From assembly GCA_963971405.1 (NCBI GenBank), contig OZ020487.1, positions 40,087,039-40,151,038 of the forward strand: a DNA stretch of 64,000 nucleotides, given 5' to 3'. This document shows, piece by piece, positions 59,101 to 63,000 of the stretch (its first letter is position 1; each line of letters opens with the position of its first letter). The translations under genes and the position numbers were made by a program. The notes under the pieces were generated by a model that was given only the letters and a program-made list of their open reading frames with translations, made no database searches and was not told where the DNA came from. This DNA is from Psococerastis gibbosa. Taxonomy: Eukaryota > Arthropoda > Insecta > Psocodea > Psocidae.

Positions 59101-60125
59101 GGGGGAAATCATGACGTGTAAATCAAATATTATCTCATGAAATATTATTTGCAAAGTTGTCAAAACTATGAGGGCAACAGAAGAAAATTTTCTGAGAATT
59201 TCGATTTGTGATATATATCTGCGATATAGGCTACCTACCTCTATCTAACACAGATTGGCCATAACTATTGAATTTGATTTGTACGAAAAAATATTGATAT
59301 GTGGTAGTGTGGTAGTCCCAAGTAGTGATAGTCCCGAGGAAGGAGTTCAAAAACTGTGGCCAATCGGTGTTAATGAGGGCCACATGCCACATATCGAAAT
59401 GTAGAGGAGCATTTCTGCAAATTTAACGGCTACTTTTGACTGCTCTACAAAAAAAAAAATACTTTGAATGAAAAACGCGTACTCCGATTTGCTCTTATTA
59501 CCGGAACAAAAGTGAACCTAATGACAAATTCACCGAAATTCACCGAAATGCCTCCATTTCGGTAAGAAGAGCAAAATGGATGCGTCACCCTATCAGACAG
59601 GAAGCACCATAATAGAAGGCACAATCGAAGGCACCAATGCAAGAGGGCGACCAAGGAAGGCGTACGCAGAAGACCTCAAGAAAGATATGAGATGCGGAAC
59701 CTACTTGGAACTCAAGAGAACGGCCCAAGACAGGGAGGAGTGGAGAAGGAGGTGGAAAGATTTGCTGCAAACCAATCGCTAGATTGCAACTACAAAGACA
59801 AATTCTGTACCTGAGCGAGTATTCGCCGCTCCATGGGCGTATAGTGCGAAAACAGTCGGGAAAGGAACCGTTCATCCATCATTAACTGTTCCCAGGTAAG
59901 GTAGAGCGGAAGGGGGAGTTTTCTGACAGGAGTCGACGTTCCGTTCAAGGTAGAGGTCTTGGTCCGGGACATGGTCCGGGATGGCTTCTCAGGGGCACCG
60001 CACAGGACGTTGGTCACGCGCTCCATCACGCTCGTCTTGTGCTTCGAACGCAGGGCTAATCCAGTAATCCTCTTCGACAGCTCTGCGCTTGCGCGCTCTA
60101 CAACCCCTTGTGCGGACACCGACAT
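26263..60125 (-). CDS. FBXL16: F-box and leucine-rich repeat protein of the FBXL16 type, six coding exons, complete
   Basis: Exons in order are 60125-59811, 56848-56555, 52802-52511, 40257-40062, 28085-27937 and 26411-26263. All introns are GT-AG and all phases agree, giving 464 codons plus stop; vertebrate FBXL16 is of similar length (about 480). Residues 1-68 are a basic Ser/Thr-rich lead. An F-box-like helix bundle runs from about 70 to 125 ([32 protein letters not shown]). The rest is a run of cysteine-type leucine-rich repeats (LxLxGCxxITDxGL), ending LPRCLIVE. F-box proteins usually recruit SKP1 in SCF ubiquitin ligases, with the LRRs binding a partner; vertebrate FBXL16 is reported to be atypical and to bind PP2A rather than CUL1. 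The gene spans about 34 kb because of element-filled introns. Confidence 0.93.
26755..27005 (-). pseudogene. LINE ORF2 C-terminal fragment (RTE-like ending)
   Basis: The - frame encodes [40 protein letters not shown] and [18 protein letters not shown] before a stop. The series 'GxRxxGRPRxRWxDxxxxDLxxLGV...DRxxWRxxVxxAKxxxGL' marks the end of many LINE proteins. It lies in the last FBXL16-type intron in the same sense, but it is not an exon. Confidence 0.85.
27010..27930. other. FBXL16-type intron, no recognised element
   Basis: Includes a G run at about 27267-27277 and AT-rich DNA. Confidence 0.4.
27937..28085 (-). CDS. FBXL16: FBXL16-type exon 5: LRRs
   Basis: The acceptor TTGTTGTTGCAG ends at 28086 and the donor is GTACGA at 27936. 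One base completes the Arg codon left by exon 4, then [35 protein letters not shown] and [10 protein letters not shown], ending with the first base of a Gly codon. Both phases fit exactly, and the content is the LRR expected between LTLDR and GCPLL. The open frame is only about 50 codons, so length-based ORF scans miss it. Confidence 0.92.
28090..30080. other. FBXL16-type intron with an unassigned coding-like patch
   Basis: 28390-28560 on + reads [20 protein letters not shown] and [18 protein letters not shown], which looks like a protein relic but matches nothing I recognise. Poly-C tracts lie at 28665-28680 and 28840-28860. Confidence 0.3.
30085..30250 (-). mobile_element. SINE-B copy
   Basis: AACAATTCAATGTATGTATC, GTTGAGTTACGACAGGTCAC, and inverse head CCACTATGCCATCGAAGG. 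Confidence 0.75.
30384..30735 (-). repeat. Repeat family C copy, inverted
   Basis: ATTTCTGCTTTAAGCAACCC, CCTAAGGGCAGACTCTTTCA and CCACCATGTTCCCCTGCCAA match 38382-38752 in reverse. Confidence 0.75.
31138..31272. mobile_element. Foldback element
   Basis: GATACTTATCATTTAATTGA and TTGTTATTATTG at left, AAGTATC at far right; the central GAATCGG and CCGATTC pair around CTTAAGTAGTTAGCTTATG. Confidence 0.6.
31302..31420. mobile_element. Short foldback MITE, relative of 14220-14494
   Basis: GGCGGCTATTCCACTTGTCA at left and TGACAAGTGGAATAGCCG at right, with an inner hairpin (ATCAATAATTGATGAGATT and its inverse). TTA precedes it; the right junction is altered. Confidence 0.78.
31645..31828 (+). mobile_element. 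SINE-B copy
   Basis: GTTCAGTGGCATAGTGGTAG head, CATCGGAGACCTATCGTAAC body, AGTGAGGCGACTGAAGAGAT near the end. Confidence 0.75.
31847..31925. repeat. (CT)n microsatellite
   Basis: About 78 bases of CT with two interruptions. Confidence 0.95.
31926..32118. mobile_element. GGATCC-ended element between two (CT)n tracts
   Basis: GAGCAGATCCAGC and AAAATTTAGGGTGGGGGGGT at left, AAGTGGATCCGCCACTG at right. Its body resembles 37030-37212. Confidence 0.55.
32120..32180. repeat. (CT)n(TG)n microsatellite
   Basis: About 45 bases of CT followed by seven TG units. Confidence 0.93.
32644..32937. mobile_element. Family F element (GGCGGAGCG ends), copy 1
   Basis: Ends AGTGCCGGAGCGGGCATGTA and CACGCTCCGCCACTGTG. 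The body (CTCAACAAATCCTTAGAACG) is shared with 45357-45678. Confidence 0.72.
33060..34290. repeat. Inverted pair of family D arms
   Basis: 33064-33215 (GGCCATTGGCAAACTAG, CAAGCGATAATGGACAAGCT, CAGGTGAAAGCATGACTTAA) is reversed at about 34125-34265. About 900 bases lie between, including the hairpin at 33449-33536. Confidence 0.75.
33449..33536. repeat. Perfect 30-bp hairpin with 28-nt loop
   Basis: Arms 33449-33478 and 33507-33536 are exact reverse complements containing CGTCACGACCGGTTTCGAC. The loop contains CTCAGGTGAAAC. Confidence 0.9.
34985..35160. mobile_element. Family E-like palindromic MITE, diverged
   Basis: CAGCCTGATCGGGGCGTTTA and TAATACCGGTATTTATT at left; CCCCGGTATTATAAACGCC and GATCAGACTGCTG at right. 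The centre has AATGGAAAGTGCTATTCAAA. Confidence 0.72.
35376..35522. repeat. Long hairpin
   Basis: TGGAGTTAATAAAACGCAAA and TTAAGAAATTAACTTTGTCA at left match the inverse TTGACAAAGGTAATTTCTTA and TTGCGTTTTACTAACTCTA at right. Confidence 0.78.
35523..37029. other. FBXL16-type intron, AT-rich, with one diverged direct repeat
   Basis: 35744-35796 and 36335-36388 share AATCAAGSTTTCTRAARAAG, GGCTATTT and CTGATTTA. No gene. Confidence 0.45.
37030..37212. mobile_element. GGATCC-ended element with G and C tracts
   Basis: CAAGGGCGGATCCAG at left and AAGATCCGCCCTTGATCC at right are inverted. A poly-G run follows the left end and poly-C precedes the right end. Confidence 0.7.
37262..37407. mobile_element. 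G/C-tract family, half copy
   Basis: GACACTAGATAGAATCGG, GATTTTGAGAGGAAAAATAA, poly-C, and AATCCTGGCTACGGCCTTG. Confidence 0.6.
37446..37682 (-). mobile_element. SINE-A copy
   Basis: AATAAATAAATAAGGAC tail, ACTAAGCCAACCTAGCGGAG, GGGACTCGAACCAACAACCT (perfect inverse B box), GTAACACTACGCTACATGTC. Confidence 0.83.
37776..37934 (+). mobile_element. SINE-B copy
   Basis: GATGGTAGCCTGCTTATACT, CAATCGGAGACGTGTCGTAA, GTGAGGCGATTGAAGATT. Confidence 0.72.
38382..38752 (+). repeat. Repeat family C, most complete copy
   Basis: CGGCAAACTTGGTAGTGTGC, ACTATAATCAGGAGGTCCAC, CCTGCCCTTAGGGTGCCTCA and GCTTGAAGCAGAAATGCTGG in order. Other copies are at 7372-7800, 30384-30735, 38928-39045, 39750-39985 and 50098-50345. 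Nature unknown; it has no long inverted ends. Confidence 0.7.
38928..39045 (-). repeat. Repeat family C fragment
   Basis: ATTTAAGGAACCCTGTCAGC and TTTTAAGGGCAGACTACTTC. Confidence 0.6.
39046..39300 (-). pseudogene. LINE ORF2 C-terminal fragment
   Basis: The - strand encodes [16 protein letters not shown], the same block as at 21040 (LLLAVKKGKLTYFGM). Surrounding frames are broken. Confidence 0.65.
39750..39985 (+). repeat. Repeat family C copy, diverged
   Basis: GCAGATAACTTGGTCGCGTG and CACTATAATCAGGAGGTCCA. Confidence 0.6.
40062..40257 (-). CDS. FBXL16: FBXL16-type exon 4: LRRs
   Basis: The acceptor TTGATTTCAG ends at 40258 and the donor is GTAAGC at 40061. Two bases complete the split Val codon; the exon leaves in phase 2. 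It encodes [20 protein letters not shown] and [20 protein letters not shown], ending LEELTLDR across the junction. These are two canonical cysteine-containing LRRs. Confidence 0.94.
40312..40400. mobile_element. Family E half copy
   Basis: TGGTCTACTATGGCGATTAG, TTCTTGGCGTTAAAAAAGTA and TTTTGAATAGCACTTCCCAT. Confidence 0.55.
40561..40712 (+). mobile_element. SINE-B copy
   Basis: GACTTCGGTGGCATGCTGGT, ACGATCGGAGACGTGTCCTA, then a T-rich tail. Confidence 0.7.
40720..42270. other. FBXL16-type intron, mostly featureless
   Basis: Short SINE-like traces (GTGCAGTGGTTAGAATCCC at about 41168, GAGTTCGAATCCCC at about 41509) suggest a further decayed tRNA-derived family. No gene. Confidence 0.4.
42410..43017 (-). 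pseudogene. Decayed mariner/Tc1-type (IS630) transposase
   Basis: Three blocks follow one another on the - strand in different frames. They are [12 protein letters not shown] with an upstream [19 protein letters not shown]; then [20 protein letters not shown] with [20 protein letters not shown] and [13 protein letters not shown]; then [15 protein letters not shown]. The QDSAPxHK block holds the second catalytic Asp of the DDE/D triad; the third acidic region is missing or scrambled. The order matches mariner/maT-like transposases common in arthropods. It is a dead relic in an FBXL16-type intron. Confidence 0.85.
43171..43342 (+). mobile_element. SINE-B copy
   Basis: CTTCGATGGCATAGTGGTAG, ATCATGCGATCGGTGACCTG, ACAGAGGTGACTGAAGAGGT and TTGTATGCGAATAAT. 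Confidence 0.8.
43540..43850 (+). other. Unassigned coding-like relic
   Basis: An open frame encodes [33 protein letters not shown] and [18 protein letters not shown]. Composition looks protein-derived, but I recognise no family. Confidence 0.3.
43920..44303. mobile_element. Harbinger-like foldback element, copy 5 (- orientation)
   Basis: GGCGCCCATTCCACCGACCG to CGGAGGAATGGGCGCC. The flanks are TAA and TTT, so the duplication is not intact. Confidence 0.87.
44320..44510. mobile_element. Element with GGCGCGGATC ends
   Basis: AATCAGGCGCGGATCTACGG at left, CTAGATCCGCGCCTGA at right; both flanks read CTGTAATC, a likely 8-bp duplication. Confidence 0.65.
44553..44700 (+). repeat. Dispersed repeat, likely LINE 3' end, copy 2
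   Basis: The inverse of 1545-1675, ending in GGACAAGGAAAAGAAAGAAA and preceded by a (TTA)n run. Confidence 0.6.
45357..45678. mobile_element. Family F element, copy 2
   Basis: CAGTGGCGGAGCGTACATGT at left and CCCACGCTCCGCCACTGAC at right; the body matches 32644-32937. Confidence 0.75.
46060..47950. repeat. Family P: near 1.9-kb palindrome
   Basis: The left arm starts AACCGGTCCGAGTTTACTCG; the right arm ends CGAGTAAGCTTGGACCGGTT. Inside, both arms carry AAACTACTCGGTCGATTT (or inverse), ATTTCAACGGATTTACA, a (CTGT)n run, and CCTTGATAGTTTGCTTC. Interior blocks include GTTCTATGCAAAAAATATTT-like and poly-C inserts. No transposase frame is visible. Confidence 0.8.
48547..48700. repeat. Tandem duplication of an approximately 78-bp unit
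   Basis: CTGCGATTTTTACTCATTGC through CTCGTGCTGCTACTGCTAT occurs twice. Similar GCTACTGCTCC words appear in inverse around 49990-50045. Confidence 0.75.
48700..49060 (+). repeat. Family P fragment
   Basis: TTTGATGAAATTTGGCACAC, ATCATATCTCGGGAACATTT and CCCCTTGATAGTTTGGTT. Confidence 0.7.
50098..50345 (-). repeat. Repeat family C copy, inverted
   Basis: GTGGACCTCTTGATTATAGT and ACCATGTTTCCCTATCGGCA. Confidence 0.65.
50490..50790 (+). pseudogene. LINE ORF2 C-terminal fragment with (AAGT)n tail
   Basis: The + frame is open from [20 protein letters not shown] through [18 protein letters not shown] to [20 protein letters not shown] and EQVKVLQGR before TAG. It ends a few bases later in AAGTAAGTAAGTAAGTAA. 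This is an RTE/CR1-like ORF end with its microsatellite tail. It is antisense to the FBXL16-type gene. Confidence 0.85.
51257..51649. mobile_element. Harbinger-like foldback element, copy 6, variant ends (+ orientation)
   Basis: Outer ends are GGATTCCACAGACCTGCAAG and CTTGCAGGTCTGTGGAATCC, unlike copies 1-5. The inner shell GGCGGGGTTTCCACCGACCT and the core with the small ORF ([20 protein letters not shown]) are the same. Confidence 0.85.
51985..52090 (+). mobile_element. Possible third tRNA-derived SINE fragment
   Basis: CCAGTGGTTAAGACGACG resembles an A box and GTAGGTTCGAATCCCG a B box, 30 bases apart. The preceding CAAGGCCGTAGCCAGACGGG (51938) belongs to the G/C-tract family. Confidence 0.5.
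52511..52802 (-). CDS. FBXL16: FBXL16-type exon 3: central LRRs
   Basis: The acceptor GCTTTGTTGCAG ends at 52803 and the donor is GTAAGT at 52510. It enters in phase 0 and leaves in phase 1. It encodes [20 protein letters not shown], then [20 protein letters not shown] and [18 protein letters not shown] foldback transposon ends only about 30 bases upstream of the acceptor. Confidence 0.93.
52832..53210. mobile_element. Harbinger-like foldback element, copy 7 (- orientation)
   Basis: GGCGCCCATTCCACCGACCG to GGTCGGTGGAGTGGGCACC. It lies immediately upstream (in gene sense) of FBXL16-type exon 3. Confidence 0.88.
53211..54730. other. FBXL16-type intron, C-tracts and AT-rich DNA
   Basis: Poly-C at 53567-53581 with nearby GGCGCCAAATGAAGCACCAC, also seen in inverse near 55535-55565. 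No gene. Confidence 0.4.
54736..54815. mobile_element. hAT-like terminal fragment
   Basis: CAGTGGTCCCCAAACTGTGC followed by GCACCGCGGTGCC and its inverse, GGGGCACCGCGGC. The opposite end is not found. Confidence 0.45.
55735..55850 (-). repeat. Family P fragment
   Basis: TTGGTACCTCAAACGTGTAA and CAAAGCTTTCCTTATACTAC. A similar fragment lies at 37985-38105. Confidence 0.6.
56555..56848 (-). CDS. FBXL16: FBXL16-type exon 2: F-box end and first LRR
   Basis: The acceptor TTTCTTTGCAG ends at 56849 and the donor is GTAAGC at 56554. It is 294 bases, phase 0 at both ends. It encodes [20 protein letters not shown], completing the F-box, then [20 protein letters not shown] and a repeat ending [10 protein letters not shown]. 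Confidence 0.93.
56933..57110. mobile_element. G/C-tract inverted repeat family, copy
   Basis: CAAGGCCGTAGCCAAGGGG at left, AAAACCTGGTTACTACCGTG at right, with poly-C tracts and GATTTTGAGAGGAAAAATAA. Confidence 0.65.
57388..57574. mobile_element. G/C-tract inverted repeat family, copy, opposite orientation
   Basis: CAAGGCCGTAGCCAG at left, TTTGGCTACGGCCTTG at right, two long G runs (about 57412-57424 and 57515-57533). Confidence 0.7.
57600..58568. other. FBXL16-type intron, nothing recognised
   Basis: AT-rich, with no coding or repeat signature I can name. Confidence 0.4.
58569..58944. mobile_element. Foldback MITE, TTAAGAGGAYATGCTACGTAG family, copy 2
   Basis: TTTAAGAGGATATGCTACGT at left, ACGTAGCGTGTCCTCTTA at right; the inner TTGTAGAAGACTAG matches copy 1. 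Confidence 0.78.
59576..59782 (+). pseudogene. LINE ORF2 C-terminal fragment
   Basis: The + frame reads [29 protein letters not shown] and [20 protein letters not shown] before TAG, the usual 'I.G.GRGRPR...D...AQDREEWR' ending. It is antisense and only 28 bases from the donor of FBXL16-type exon 1. Confidence 0.8.
59811..60125 (-). CDS. FBXL16: FBXL16-type exon 1: start codon and N-terminal F-box half
   Basis: The ATG is at 60125 and encodes [20 protein letters not shown] onward, 105 codons to CTCAG|GTACAG at 59810. An in-frame TGA lies 18 to 16 bases upstream of this ATG, so it is the first usable start in frame. The exon ends RRILAQ, phase 0, in the middle of the F-box. A LINE fragment of opposite strand sits in the intron just past the donor. 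Confidence 0.92.
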
Positions 60126-60191
60126 GGCTGCCCTTGCACGTCAGGACATGGTTCCGCGGCTCCTCGACTCTGTGCTCCGTTCTGAGTGGTC
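60126..60191 (-). promoter_or_regulatory. FBXL16-type 5' leader with a two-codon upstream ORF
   Basis: Upstream of the start lies ATG-TCC-TGA at 60149-60141, a minimal uORF in the same frame as the main ORF. A possible 3' splice site (TTATTTCCAG) ends near 60191, so this leader may be spliced to an upstream non-coding exon. The promoter was not recognised; a foldback element and a hAT-type element occupy the next 430 bases. Confidence 0.4.
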
Positions 60192-60231
60192 TGGAAATAA
60201 CGAAAAAAAAACAAGCTGTGGACTGTCCTTA

Positions 60232-60381
60232 GGTGGGGATTCCACCAACGTCAATAGTGATATTAAATGTAGTTTTGACGTGGTAGCAGACATTAAAGAC
60301 ATACTAAAAATGTCGGCTACCACGTCAAACCACGTCAAAACTACATTACATATCACTATTGACGTTGGTGGAATCCCCGCC
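60232..60381. mobile_element. 150-bp hairpin element, copy 8 of the foldback superfamily
   Basis: GGTGGGGATTCCACCAACGT to ACGTTGGTGGAATCCCCGCC, TTA on both sides (60229-60231, 60382-60384). It keeps GACGTGGTAGCAGACATT of the larger copies but lacks the inner shell and core. Confidence 0.85.
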
Positions 60382-60387
60382 TTAGAG

Positions 60388-60613
60388 CAGTGGTTCTCTA
60401 CCGGTCGTCCGCGAACCCCCGCAGTAGTTCGCGATACCGTGGCAAAAAAAAGAATACCTACAGTGACTATTAACAAGAACAATAAGCCGAAAATACAACA
60501 ACCTTTGAAAAACATGCGTACCCAAGTTTCACCTTAACTTTGTCGGATATTAAAATCATACTGTAAGATAAATATAGTGATATCCTTGAAAGTCTTCTGG
60601 TTGGGAACCACTG
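60388..60613. mobile_element. 226-bp hAT-type non-autonomous element
   Basis: Starts CAGTGGTTCTCTACCGG and ends GGTTGGGAACCACTG, the classic hAT terminus. Flanks CCTTAGAG (60380-60387) and CATTAGAG (60615-60622) are an 8-bp duplication with one mismatch, allowing one extra C at the right end. Confidence 0.82.
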
Positions 60614-60884
60614 CCATTAGAGCAACCCATTGATGATTTAACTATCAAGAGCTCTATGAAATATTGTTCGGGTTAATTATAAGAGTGGGCCGAAAGGTAC
60701 CAAATTCACCCATACACAAAATAGAGACGATTGTCTTTCGTTCCTTCTTTTTCTATTAAATATTTATCATCAATCATCACGTAGCATTTGCCCCCCCCCC
60801 CACATTTCAACTGTGCTTTTGGGGAAAAATGGTCAACATCCTTCAAATTTTGATCATTGTCAAGACATGTCAAGACATGTCAAG

Positions 60885-61098
60885 ACATGTAGCGTTGTGG
60901 TACGGACTCTGACTTTCACCCGAAAGGATGTTGGTTCGAGTCCCACACTAGCTACATTTTCTGGCCATGCTTTGGAGGGCATGTAAAGCAGGAGGTCCCG
61001 GGTTTTCCTAGTTGAGTGTAAGAGAGGGCTTTATAGCCCTAACTCCGCTAGGTTGGCTTAGCAATAGAAACAACAAAAGTTCTTATTTATTTATTAGT
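60885..61098 (+). mobile_element. SINE-A copy, nearly full length
   Basis: CATGTAGCGTTGTGGTACGG, CTTTCACCCGAAAGG, perfect B box GGTTCGAGTCC, CTAGTTGAGTGTAAGAGAGG, tail TTATTTATTTATT. Preceded by three GTCAAGACAT units. Confidence 0.88.
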
Positions 61099-61164
61099 CT
61101 GTAATGTCAATATTCTTCAATTTTGATCATTACAATTACAAAAAATACAATATATTGTAGGCAA

Positions 61165-61345
61165 TGTGATTCACTCTGACTTTCACCCGAAAGGTTTTTG
61201 GTTCGAGTCCTGCACTTCCTACTTTTTCTGGCCATGCTTCGGAGGGCATGTAAAGCAGGCGGTCCCGGGTCTTCCTAGTTGAGTGTAAGAGAGGGCTTTA
61301 TAGCTCTAACTCCGCTAGGCTGGCTTAGTAATATAACAAAAAAGT
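61165..61345 (+). mobile_element. SINE-A copy, 5' truncated
   Basis: Begins at ACTCTGACTTTCACCC; B box GGTTCGAGTCC intact; ends GCTGGCTTAGTAATATAACA. Confidence 0.82.
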
Positions 61346-61670
61346 CAATATTTATTATTCAATTTCCCCATGACTTGGTTCTGGAATCATGCCTTATTGA
61401 AGAAGTTTATGACATTGTGAACTCATACCTATGCAAATCCGGTTTTTTTGGTAACTTCTATTTTTTTATAAAACCATTTACTTAACTTATCCTTGCAGCT
61501 GTGAATCGAGGAATTAATTAATTTACCGAATATGCCTAAGCCTGATTTTTTTACTAAATATTTGGAGATCTCTGCCTTAACCTACTACTGAAGATAGCAA
61601 AAATAAATAGTATTGGCTGAAGTTTTTAAGCCATTATACATGGAGGCATTTACAGGGAACTTTAAATGTA

Positions 61671-61683
<13 letters not shown>

Positions 61684-61701
<18 letters not shown>

Positions 61702-61866
61702 TAAAAGATTAATCGCATACAAACAATTTAATGAATGTATCCGATTAACCTCTTCAGCCGCCTCTGCAGGTTAGTACCCGTGTTGAGTTGCGACACGTCT
61801 CCGATCGCATGGCGTGTAAAGACTCGCACAAGTGCAAGCACGTTACCACCTGGCCATCGAAGTCGA
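61684..61866 (-). mobile_element. SINE-B copy, best preserved
   Basis: T-rich start, then AATCGCATACAAACAATTTA, CTCCGATCGCATGGCGTGTA, ACCACCTGGCCATCGAAGTC. Preceded by a (TA)n run. Confidence 0.85.
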
Positions 61867-62639
61867 TAACTGATATACTGTATATAGAAATTGCACGGCG
61901 TTATGGGACATACTGTACTATGTAATGTTTAGTTCATACAGTGTAAACACAGTGACAGTCATTTTTAAAAAGGTAGAGATAAATCATGACCGTGTATTTA
62001 GTGATAACAACGCTGAGTATAATTAAACGGTGTCGAAGGACAAGAGGCAAATTGCACATTGACTTTTGGCCGACAATGAAAAGTGTTGGTCTGCCAACCC
62101 GGATGACAGTTTGCATTCTGTAGCGGCCAAATGTTTAAAGGGCCATCAACTGTTCAACTTAGGCTACATTTATATACGATTGGTTATGCAACATAGACAA
62201 AGCCATAAGCCGCTATATAATTTCATGAGTAAATGTGTAAACGACGTTGCGCAGCCTATAGTTGATTTTACTAGATTTTAAATAAATAAATAAATAAATA
62301 ATATTGTACAACGTGAATCACATGTCAAAACCAAAACGAACACATTTACGAGGGCTCTATATTAGTGGTATTAGGGTATAATATACACTATATTATAGTG
62401 TCTTAACATTTTACAGTGTCTAAACATGTTTAAGTTGAAATAACAACAGAATGAAGAAGTTCGATGTTCCGCATTCTGTTTTCATTCCCACTTAAATCAT
62501 GATTTTCCAACATTCAATCTCGGATATTAGGGAGTCAAACGTGTTTTTACAACATTCTATGTTATTTAGCAGGTACTGTGTATTAATGTTTTCTTTCTTA
62601 TTTAAATACGTATAATAATACAATAATATATTTAAAAAA

Positions 62640-63000
62640 AGATTAGCTTTGTGATGGTCGAAATTCTCGATTTCAATATTTACACGTTATGAGGTCCAAA
62701 ATAAAAGTGGTTTTTACAAAATGTATGTCGGTCTGTCTGTCTGCCTGTGCATCGATTTGTGGGCAACTACTCAATGGAATTTGATGAAATTCAGGATAAA
62801 GGTTCACAAATTAATATCAAATCTCGAGCCATTTTTTTTTATTTTGGACTAGGCCTAACTCAATTTTAGTGGGGTTCATCTTCCAATAAACGTCAAAAAA
62901 TAATTTCTCAAAAACAGCTCCAACTATTTTTTTTTTTTTTTCTAATTCACGCTGTGGTCGTTATTTATTGCACTATTTTTGTCCCGCAACGTTACTTTGA
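62640..63000 (+). repeat. Family P fragment
   Basis: TTTGTGATGGTCGAAATTCT, GTGGTTTTTACAAAATGTAT and (CTGT)n, CAACTACTCAATGGAATTTG. Confidence 0.7.

Noticed and set aside
59959..60537. 192-codon ORF on the + strand
   Set aside because: It is the antisense shadow of FBXL16-type exon 1 running on into the hairpin and hAT elements.
60885..61345. Functional tRNA genes
   Set aside because: The A and B boxes are present, but there is no acceptor stem or normal anticodon arm, and the sequence continues into a common SINE body and tail.
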